Source of the DNA: JAJDXW01 sp965223775
GTDB taxonomy: Bacteria; Pseudomonadota; Gammaproteobacteria; HK1
Direction: 5' to 3'
NCBI GenBank assembly: GCA_965223775.1
Contig: OZ245021.1
Coordinates: forward strand, 4,836,001 to 4,900,000
Length of the DNA stretch: 64,000 bases
Shown here: positions 54,031 through 62,000 of the stretch, piece after piece
How positions within the stretch are numbered: the first letter of the stretch is position 1
Layout: each line of letters opens with the position of its first letter
Notes under the pieces: generated by a model
What the model saw: the letters and a program-made list of their open reading frames with translations, nothing else
Databases searched by the model: none
Told to the model about the DNA's origin: nothing
Made by a program: the position numbers and the translations under genes

Positions 54031-54816
54031 TCATGCGGTCTGTCTCCTGATTACTGCCTTTGTCACCATCTCGAACAGCGCTTGGGCATTGTTGGTGCAC
54101 CCCTGCCCTCCGTGTTCGCGTGTTTCGCGCTTGTGCTCCGGTGCGTTCGACGAAGCATAGAAGAAGAGTGGTGTCTGATCGCCTTGCTGACGCAATCTGT
54201 CCAGCAGCACGTACCCCTCTCGAGGTCCTTCCTGGCGTCCCATGTCTGAGATGATGGCCGCGTATTGATTCTGCATCAATCTCTCGAATGCATCATCGGT
54301 CGACAGCGCCAACGTAAAGCGAATGCCCATGGCTTCGAACGCTTGGCGCTCGTATGTATTGTTCTCTGGCCGATCATCCACCCATAGGATGTGATTCCTC
54401 CAGCCATCACCGCCCTCAGCACGTACCGGGCCTGTAGCTCGGACTACCTCGACGATCTTCTCTATCTCCGATTCAGACGTAGTACTCTCGCCCTTTGCGG
54501 TCGCCGCGCTGCTAAGGGAAGCAACGACGGCCATCTGCATCTTCACGTAGTTCTCCTCGTCCCTGAAGTCGCTCGGAGCGAACAGATTTCTACTGTGTTT
54601 GCTTACCAACCATGCGAAGACAATCAGAACGAGGACGGGAAAGAGGATAAGAAAGTAGATGAGGGGCAACCGCTCTGCGGCTGTGAAAGATCCGGCAAAG
54701 GCCGTGACCAGCGAGGCAAAGCCATAGACAAGCACAATGAAGAGAGCAACGATGCCAAGGGGATTCCGTGCCAGTCCCTTGGCTGTCTCACCGAAGTTCC
54801 GAAGTTGACCATCCAT
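54031..54816 (-). CDS. membrane-anchored receiver-like protein (gene cassette 1)
   Basis: 261 residues from ATG 54816 (leader GAGGGCAGAG). Two transmembrane helices (LGIVALFIVLVYGFASLV; LPLIYFLILFPVLVLIVFAW) are followed by a cytoplasmic linker and a receiver-like domain beginning ILWVDDRPENNTYER with paired Asp, then AAIISDMGR at the phospho-acceptor position and LFFYASS at the switch position. No output or kinase domain is present. It ends beside attC site A, so it is a cassette gene. A sensor in a defence or stress response is plausible but unproven. Confidence 0.7.
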   Translation of the reverse strand: MDGQLRNFGETAKGLARNPLGIVALFIVLVYGFASLVTAFAGSFTAAERLPLIYFLILFPVLVLIVFAWLVSKHSRNLFAPSDFRDEENYVKMQMAVVASLSSAATAKGESTTSESEIEKIVEVVRATGPVRAEGGDGWRNHILWVDDRPENNTYERQAFEAMGIRFTLALSTDDAFERLMQNQYAAIISDMGRQEGPREGYVLLDRLRQQGDQTPLFFYASSNAPEHKRETREHGGQGCTNNAQALFEMVTKAVIRRQTA

Positions 54817-54830
54817 CTCTGCCCTCGTTC

Positions 54831-54837
54831 GGCTAAC
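54831..54837 (-). repeat. integron core site at the head of cassette 1
   Basis: The minus strand reads GTTAGCC about 20 bp before the cassette gene start. It marks the recombination point of cassette 1 with an attI or an earlier attC. No integron integrase gene follows. Confidence 0.55.
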
Positions 54838-55330
54838 CACTGATTAGCAGGTAAATCTGCCTGATAATGCGATATTGGGGCATGTTTCAGGCAGAGCTGC
54901 CATGTGCAATTGCATCGTTCAGAGGCGCTCGACGCCTCGACTCACCAAGCGCCACGCATGACCCAACGCTCGGGGCTCCGACTGTCCAGCGGCCATGGGT
55001 GGAGTCGGACTGACCGGAACGACGCGAAGCTCCGCGCGCTCGAGTCCACGGACCGTAAGTGGGTCGGGAGCGTCGTGCGGGTCGGTACGCGACGCCGATG
55101 ACTTCGCGGTGGATGGTCGACACGGTGGCATGGCTCCTGAACGATGTGGGGCGTAAGCGCCGCGGAAACGGCTGCGGTATGTGGCTTGCGCACGCGCGAG
55201 TACGGCTGCCGTCGGAACCAATTTTCATCTCCTTCTATAAGGAGTGGCGATACCGCAGGCATCCAATGTCCGCGCGTGGTCCGCGCACATGTTCGCACGT
55301 TTGGTGAATGGATGAGATTCCGTTCGTCTT
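54838..55330. other. stretch between the cassettes and inverted repeat copy B
   Basis: About 490 bp with no supported gene. It is where an integron integrase and attI would be expected, but no intI motif is found in either strand. Confidence 0.45.
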
Positions 55331-55593
55331 CTACCTGCGACAAACGTTCGTTGGGATTGCGGAGGCCGGCCTGGCGGTGTCCTGCAATTCTTGAGTCTCG
55401 GGGCATTGCGAGGGGTGTGCAGTCGCGGACGTGGGTCGCGAACACCGACGTGCCGCAAGCGGTTCGGAAGCGGGGCCGGTTCAAGTGGGGCGCGTCGTGG
55501 CGCACGGCTGGCGACGCGGCCTCGGGGCGCGTGGGCGTCGACGAAGCGGCTCATATGCCCAGCCTCTGACGCGCCCGGGCTGTGAGCGTTGCC

Positions 55594-55878
55594 TTACGGC
55601 TTGCGGGCATTGACGGCATCTCGGAGCGCCTTGCCGGCCTTGAACGACGGCGCCGTGGAGGCGGCGATGTCGATGCTCTCACCGGTACGGGGGTTGCGTC
55701 CCTTTCGGGCCGCGCGCCGGTTTGTGGAGAACGTGCCGAACCCGGCGATGGTGACGCTCTCCTCCCTGGCAAGTGCCTCGGAGACGGTGGAGAAGACGGC
55801 GCTGACTAGCTGGTCCGCCGTCGTGTTGGCCAGGGAGAGCTGCGAGGCCACCTGCGAGCCGAGTTCGGACTTGTTCAT
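55594..55878 (-). CDS. HU-family nucleoid protein, copy B
   Basis: 94 residues from ATG 55878 (leader GGGGAGGAATCC, identical to copy A). It keeps all HU motifs: AGFGTFSTNRRAARKGRNP, RTGESIDIAAS, FKAGKALRDAVNARKP. It differs from copy A at scattered residues (SLANTTADQ against SLTRATADQ), mostly conservative, which suggests both copies have been under selection. Confidence 0.92.
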   Translation of the reverse strand: MNKSELGSQVASQLSLANTTADQLVSAVFSTVSEALAREESVTIAGFGTFSTNRRAARKGRNPRTGESIDIAASTAPSFKAGKALRDAVNARKP

Positions 55879-56126
55879 GGATTCCTCCCCTCGAAGTGCG
55901 TTCCGGATGGCTTCGCTCGATGCGGCGCCGCCTGTCAGGTTGCCGTTTCCGCGGAGGTCGCGCAACGGATCGAGTGATCGGCCGCATCCTATGGTAACGC
56001 CCCCGCCGGGACCTGGTTCCCGCGAGCCGGGCATGTCTCGGTACCGGCCCGTGCATCGCGACGAGGGGACATCGCGGCGGGCAAACGGTTGCTCCGGGGG
56101 CGAGCCGGACGAGGCGGTGGCAGCGG

Positions 56127-57053
56127 TCAGGCCGGCAGCCCGAGGGCGGTCTCGCGCACGATTGCCTCGAAGCGCCTGAACGGCGCCAGATCTTCGGCCG
56201 AGCGCCGGGCGACGAAGCCCGAGCGGTAGCGGTAGCGCCCGAACTGGACCGGCAGCGGCTGCAGGAACGCGCCGGGGAGGCGTTCGAGGAAGGTGAGCGA
56301 GAGCCAGGCGAGATAGGGGCCGCTCGCCATGAGGAACAGCCCGGCGGAGCCAGTCCGGACGATGGTCTGCACGCGCGTGTGCGTGCTCTCGTGGAGGCGT
56401 TCGAGGAGACGGCCAAGCGACGGCCGACGCTCGCCCGGCGCCACCATCGCGGGCGCGTCGTAGTCGATCCACGGGCTCCTCGCGAGATCGTCGTCGGTGA
56501 TCTCGCGCCCGAGCAGCGGATGGCCGCGCCAGGCGACGATGCCCGCGGTCATGTCGAGAAAGCGCTCGCGGCGCAGATAGGCCGGCAGGGCTTCGCCGCT
56601 GTCGATACCGCCGCAGTGGAGATCGCTCCGGCCCTCTGCGAGCAGGCGCAGCCCCTCGACCCGGGTGGCGGTCTCGAGGTCGAGCTCGACGGCGGGGAAC
56701 CGCTCGTGGAACCGGGCGATGGCGTGCGGCAGGACGGCCTCCCCCCAGGTCGGGTTGGCGGTCACGCGGAAGCGCCCGGCGCGCCCGGAGCGGGCGGCGT
56801 CGATCCCGCTCTGCGCGGTCTCGATCTCGCGCAGGACGCGTTGCGCGGGCTCGACGAGGGCGGCGCCGAGCGCGGTGAGGCGCACCCCCTTGGGCGTGCG
56901 CTCGAAGAGCCGGGCGCCGAGCTGGCGCTCGAGCCTTGCGATGACGCGGGTCAGGGCGGGCTGGGTCATCGAGAGCCGGTCGGCGGCCAATCCGATCTTC
57001 CCCGCCTCGGCGACGCCGAGGAATCGGACGAGATCGGTTCGCTTGTCGAACAT
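56127..57053 (-). CDS. LysR-family transcriptional regulator, copy B
   Basis: 308 residues, almost the same as 43217-44143 (differences such as QLGARL for RLGARL and SGIDAARS for GRVDAARS). The N-terminal HTH and the effector domain are intact. The upstream region contains the same TAGCAGTAGAGAC-type block found before copy A, pointing to shared regulation. Confidence 0.9.
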   Translation of the reverse strand: MFDKRTDLVRFLGVAEAGKIGLAADRLSMTQPALTRVIARLERQLGARLFERTPKGVRLTALGAALVEPAQRVLREIETAQSGIDAARSGRAGRFRVTANPTWGEAVLPHAIARFHERFPAVELDLETATRVEGLRLLAEGRSDLHCGGIDSGEALPAYLRRERFLDMTAGIVAWRGHPLLGREITDDDLARSPWIDYDAPAMVAPGERRPSLGRLLERLHESTHTRVQTIVRTGSAGLFLMASGPYLAWLSLTFLERLPGAFLQPLPVQFGRYRYRSGFVARRSAEDLAPFRRFEAIVRETALGLPA

Positions 57054-57640
57054 TGCGCCGTTGCCTTTGGAGCGGGGCGGCCGGCCGTGTCTCTACTGCT
57101 ACATGTGGGGGGTCGGCCCGTAAATTGAAGGCCGTCTGAGCATTGGACGCTCGCCGGCGCGCGTCGTTCCCGGGAGGTTTCCGGTGCGAATGCGACACCG
57201 GTGGCGGTCGGGCCGTGACGCATCGTCAGTTCGGTCTGAACGAGACGCCTGCGACGAGGCTGCCGGGTTCGGATTCATGCCGCCGGGACATGTATTTCGA
57301 TGCGAACGGCATTTTCATTTTCGGCGCCGTGCCGTTAATCAAATGGGCTCCAGGAACAGGCAATGCGGCCACCGGGGCCGCGGGGCGGAACATGGAGCTT
57401 CGAGCGCATCACGGGTGGCGGCGGGCGGACGGCGTGCCGGGTGGCGCTGCACGAATCGGAGCCGGTGTCGGTGCGCGCGTCGACGGCGCGGCCGGCGCTC
57501 GATTCCCGCGCCGGGTTCCGCCTCCCGCCAGTGCCGTGGCGGAGGGCTTCGGGGTACCGTTCAGGGGGGGTTGGACGGGCCTCGGGCAGGCCGCGAATGA
57601 GGGGCGGTTCGACCGGTCATCCGGCGACCGCTGGCGGCGA
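57054..57640. other. noncoding leader of the LysR-HU module, copy B
   Basis: Conserved with 42661-43216. Short open frames here change between copies and carry no recognisable domain, so I regard the segment as noncoding. Confidence 0.5.
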
Positions 57641-57674
57641 TTGACTCGCGATAACTGTTGTTATCGCGAGTCAA
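57641..57674. repeat. 34-bp palindromic site S3 (15-4-15)
   Basis: Arms TTGACTCGCGATAAC and GTTATCGCGAGTCAA, perfect, around centre TGTT. Confidence 0.9.
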
Positions 57675-57859
57675 ATTGTCAACTCGGCGTATCCACCCGG
57701 CAATCGGGGGTCGCCTCCGATTATGACCCGGTAATCCCAGGCAGCGCCATACCTTAGTGCAACCTGTTGGTTCGACGCCATTTTCCCGCGTCCGGGGGAC
57801 GCGCCCGGAGCCGTCGGCGCCCCTCACGCCCAAAGCCCGGCCCCACGGGGGCGGCGAAA
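57675..57859. other. 185-bp spacer between palindromic sites S3 and S4
   Basis: No ORF of note. It corresponds to 42440-42626 (187 bp) in copy A. The two are clearly related only in patches, for example CGAACCAAC(A/G)GGTTG followed by a CCT(G/A)GGATT block, and are far more diverged than the genes on either side. Confidence 0.6.
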
Positions 57860-57874
57860 TTGACTCGCGATAAC
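57860..57874 (-). repeat. palindromic-site half copy S4 downstream of integrase B
   Basis: On the minus strand a single arm GTTATCGCGAGTCAA preceded by GGTTTTCCACAGAAGA, equivalent to S1 at 42425. Confidence 0.85.
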
Positions 57875-57977
57875 TCTTCTGTGGAAAACCGCCTTTTTCA
57901 CCGATTTGGGGCGGATGCACGCTGGCGGACGCCAGCGGGGCCGAGGTGGGTACGCCGAATGATACGCCACCGCGCCC

Positions 57978-58949
57978 CTATTCGCGCTGCTGCAGCCGGG
58001 CGAGTTGCGCAGCGCCGCTTCGCCTCGCGAGCAACCGCTCCCCGTAGCGGTTGACCATGGTTGTCGTCTTCCATCGCCCCGCATGCAGGATGGCCGCCAT
58101 GCCGATGCCACCCGCGACCATGTCCTGCGCCGGCCCCACGCGCGTGCTGTGCCCGGAGATGTGCCGCACCACATCGACGGGTAATCCGGCACGCTCGGCC
58201 ATCGCCTTGAAGATACGCGGTACCTGGCTCGCGTCAAGCCCCTCGCCGACCACGCCCCGGCACAGCGAGCGGAAGAGCCTGCCTTCGCGAACACCGCTTC
58301 GCTGAAGCCACTCCCGCACCAGCGCCACGCTGTCGCGCGCCAGGTACAGCGTCGCGCCCACACCCTCCGGATCGGCCTTGGAGCGGCGCACCAGCACGGT
58401 CGCCGCTCCGTCGAGTTCCTCAATGATATCCGATACTTGCAGTGCGACCAGCTCGCTGCGCCGCAGCAGCGTGTCGTACGCGACGGCGAGCAATGCGCGA
58501 TTGCGCGCGTCAATCAAACCATCGCCCGGCGCATCGAGCAGGCGCTCGCGCAGCGCCCCGGTGAGCCCCCTGGCCTGCTCCTGACGGCGGCCCTTGCGCC
58601 GGTGCATGCGCTGTAGCGCCCGTCTCACCGGCTCGCTTTTCGCCCTCTTTGCCAACCCCAGCGCCCGGTGCGCGGCGGCGATGCTGGCGACGTAACGGCG
58701 CACCGTGGCGGAGGCGCGGACCTTCGCCATGGCGTCGACGAACGCGGCGATGGTCTGGGCGCTCGCGGGCAGCGCCGGCAACTCCCGTTCGGCGCACCAG
58801 GCGGCGTAGATGGCGAGGTCCGAGCGCACGGCCCGCTCGGTGTTGGCGCTCAGCGCCCCGCGCGCACTCACCGCGCAGGCGTCGAGTGGGTCGCGCTCGG
58901 TGTGCCCGGCGCTCGCCGGCGCCGGGCCGCTCAGGCTCTCCACAAGCAT
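57978..58949 (-). CDS. tyrosine integrase, full-length copy B
   Basis: 323 residues from ATG 58949 (leader GGAGGCTGAGCG). A core-binding domain (SANTERAVRSDLAIYAAWCAE) leads to YDTLLRRSELVALQVSD (Arg I), HISGHSTRVGPAQDM (His-x-x-Arg) and AGRWKTTTMVNRYGE (Tyr). The family is that of short phage-type integrases. It is enclosed by a palindromic site upstream (58987-59020) and a half-site downstream (57860-57874), which makes those sequences the likely substrates. Copy A lacks its N-terminus. Confidence 0.88.
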   Translation of the reverse strand: MLVESLSGPAPASAGHTERDPLDACAVSARGALSANTERAVRSDLAIYAAWCAERELPALPASAQTIAAFVDAMAKVRASATVRRYVASIAAAHRALGLAKRAKSEPVRRALQRMHRRKGRRQEQARGLTGALRERLLDAPGDGLIDARNRALLAVAYDTLLRRSELVALQVSDIIEELDGAATVLVRRSKADPEGVGATLYLARDSVALVREWLQRSGVREGRLFRSLCRGVVGEGLDASQVPRIFKAMAERAGLPVDVVRHISGHSTRVGPAQDMVAGGIGMAAILHAGRWKTTTMVNRYGERLLARRSGAAQLARLQQRE

Positions 58950-58986
58950 CGCTCAGCCTCCAGGTCCATGGAACAGGGCCCTGAAT

Positions 58987-59020
58987 TTGACTCGCGATAA
59001 CAACAGTTATCGCGAGTCAA
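58987..59020. repeat. 34-bp palindromic site S5 (15-4-15)
   Basis: Perfect arms TTGACTCGCGATAAC and GTTATCGCGAGTCAA around AACA. It lies between the integrase promoter region and the start of the surface-protein gene, 42 bp from the latter's ATG. Confidence 0.9.
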
Positions 59021-59061
59021 TCGCCCAAGCGTGCGCGGGCACGCGATGATGGAGGAGCGGC

Positions 59062-62000
59062 ATGAGCTGCGGGAGCGTCCGTGTAAGAAAGGCAACAAAA
59101 ACAGCGGGTTCCGGGGACGGCGACAGCCGGTGCCCGGGAGTGCCGGGCGCCGCGTTCGCTTTGGCAGGGTCGTTCGGACACGCCGGGAGGAATTGGTGGC
59201 GCGCGTGCACCGCAATCGCGTGCTCAGGACTGCGGATCGCGTCCGCGCGGTGCGACTGGAGTTTGCTGCCGCTCGCTTCCGAGAGCGCTTCCGCCGCGCC
59301 CGCCGGGGCGTGGCACTCCCGCGCTTCCCAATCCGCAGACCGTCCGCGCGGCCGCCTGCGCCGCGCTGCGGCGGCATGGCTGCTGGCCTGCGCCGCCCTG
59401 CTGGCACTGCCCGCCCTGCCGGGTCAGGGAGGCGGCGTCGCCCACGCCGACGTGCTCGTGAGCAATCTGGGGCAGACGGCGGAGCATTTGGACTTAAGTA
59501 TACGAAGAGATTTTCCTAGAGCTCAGGCGTTCACCACCGGCTCGAACACCGCCGGATACGCACTGGACTCGGTCGGGGTGTCGCTCGACACGACGCCGCC
59601 GACAGCGAGCTACTTCTCGGTGAGCATCCACGAGTCGAGCGGCGGCGACCCGGGCAATCTTCTTTACACACTCAGCAACCCTTCCACCTTCGCCACCGGG
59701 GCGAACGTCTTCACGGCGCCGGCAAAGGCATCCCTGGAGGGTGGGACGACCTACTTCGTCGTCATCGGGTACAGCAACCCGGCAAGCTCGTCTGAACAAG
59801 TTTATCTGCGGGCCACAGCCGGCGACGGTGAGGACGCCGCGGGCGCGGACGACTGGAGCATAGCCAACAGCTCGGAATTCCTGCTCTCGGGGAGTTGGAC
59901 GATGAGGGCGGACTCGCTCTCGCTCCAGATTGGTGTCAACGGGTCGGCGAGGGCGGCCATCACCGACATCGACATCGAGACGGAACCGACGGCGATCGGA
60001 TCGTTTCTCGGGTTCCACGGGACCGGCGACTTCATCCAGGTGCGGGTGACGTTCAGCCGGGACGTGCTCGGGACGCCCGAGGCCGGCGTCGCATCGCTGA
60101 AGCTCCTGGTGGGCGGCAAGGAGAGGACGGCGCAGGCCCAGTTCACGCAGCTGCCGCTTGGGTCCTTCGTGTTCTCCTACGCCATCCAGGCGGACGATGT
60201 CGACCTCGACGGCATCACGGTGCCCGCCGACGCGCTCGCGCTGCCCCAGGGAGGGGCGCTCCAGGACACCGACGGAGTGGACGCGGTGCTGACGCACGCG
60301 GCGTTCGACTTCCCGGAGGACATCGTCAACCCGCCCCTGCCGGAAATCACCAACATCGAAATCGTCTCGCCGGTGCCCGATGCCGGGTTCCATTCGTATG
60401 CGCTTGGCGATGTTGTCGAATTCCGCGTGACATTCAGCGAAGCGGTGACCGCGAGCGGGAATCTGGCGTTGTTCAGGTTCGCGGTGCGCGTGGGCGACGA
60501 CGATGTGGGTGCTACGTACATCGAAGGCAGTGGAACGACTCAGCTGACGTTCATTTTGGTCTACGGCGCGCAGTACACCGACCCCGACGGCGTGAGCGTG
60601 TCCGCCGGTTCGCTGTCCCTCGGAACGGGAACCCTCACGGGCCCCTACGGCCGGGACGTGATGCTGACCCACGGCGCGTACGCGTTTCCGCAGCACCTCG
60701 TGAACACCCCGCCGCCCGTGCCGGAAATCACCAACATCGAGATCGTGTCGGAGGTGCCCGATGCCGGGTTCCACGGGCCGGGCACTGGAGGTCGGAGTAT
60801 CGAGTTCGAGGTGACGTTCAGTGCGCCGGTGACCTACGCCGCGACCAGCGGCGATTTCGGTCTGAAGGTCTTGGTAGGTGATGCCGAGCAGATTGCCTCA
60901 CCGGTCTTGGGGTTCGGCACGAACAAGCTCATATTCTTGTACACCGTGGTGGCGAGCGACGAGGACACGGACGGCGTGAGCATACCGGCCGGCAGCCTGG
61001 TGCTGACGGGGGACGGAACGCTCAAGGGCCCCTACGGCCAGGACGCGGCGCTGACCCACAGGGCGTACGCGTTTCCGCAGCACCTCGTGAACACCCGGCC
61101 GCCCCCGGCGCACCTCACCGGCATCGAGGTCGAGTCGTCGCCGGGCAGCGGCGGCTTTTACGCGACCGGGGACACCATCGAGATCCACGTGATATTCAGC
61201 GGGCGGGTGACCGCGGGCGGCAGCGCGTCCGGCACGCCCCCGGACGTCGCGCTCAAGCTCCGGGTCGGCAGTGCCGAGAGATCCGCTGAATATCTGCTCG
61301 GCAGCGGCACCAACAAGCTCAGGTTCCTCTACACGGTGCAGGCGGGCGACGAGGATCGGGACGGGGTCAGCGTGCCCGCGAACGCCCTGTCGCTCGGGAC
61401 CGGCATGACCCTCAAGGACCAGTACGGCCAGGACGTGGTGTCGACGCACGGCGCGCGGGGGTTTCCGGACCACCTCGTGAACAGCGCGCCGCCGCCGCGG
61501 GGGATCACCGGCATCGACGTCGTGTCGCCGGTGCCGGACGCCGGCTTCTATGCGACCGGGGACACCATCGAGCTCCACGTGACGTTCAGCGGGGCGGTGA
61601 CCGCGGCCGGCAACGCGCCCGGCACGCCCCCGGACGTCGCGCTCAAGCTGCGGGTCGGCAATGCCGAGAGATCCGCTGAATATCTGCTCGGCAGCGGCAC
61701 CAACAGGCTCAGGTTCCTCTACACGGTGCAGGCGGGCGACGAGGACCGGGACGGGGTCAGCGTGCCCGCGAACGGCCTGTCGCTCGGGACGGGCATGACC
61801 CTCAAGGGCCCCTACGGCCAGGACGCCGACCTGACCCACGGCGCCTACGGCCCGTTCCGCCACGCCCGGGTGAATTTCGAGGCGGCCCCGCCGTCGCCGC
61901 CGCGCAACCTGGCGGTGACGGCGGACAACGAGAACGAGGTGAGGTTCCGGTGGGACCCGCCGGCCGATGACGGCGGCGCGCCGGTGACGGACTACGCCTA

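Larger units (their letters stand above)
55331..58702 (-). repeat. large inverted repeat, copy B (HU-LysR-integrase module)
   Basis: Inverted partner of 41609-44939, beginning CTACCTGCGACAAACGTTCG. It contains HU, LysR, palindromic sites and the integrase, whose 5' end (to 58949) and upstream site extend beyond the shared region. Confidence 0.85.

Noticed and set aside
57155..57640. Short frames between the palindromic sites and the LysR genes
   Set aside because: They are not maintained between the two module copies and carry no domain; treated as noncoding leader.
57860..59020. Palindromic TTGACTCGCGATAAC sites considered as integron attC or as dif sites
   Set aside because: The arms are perfect and lack GTTRRRY cores and extrahelical bases; the 4-bp centre and sequence do not match XerCD dif.
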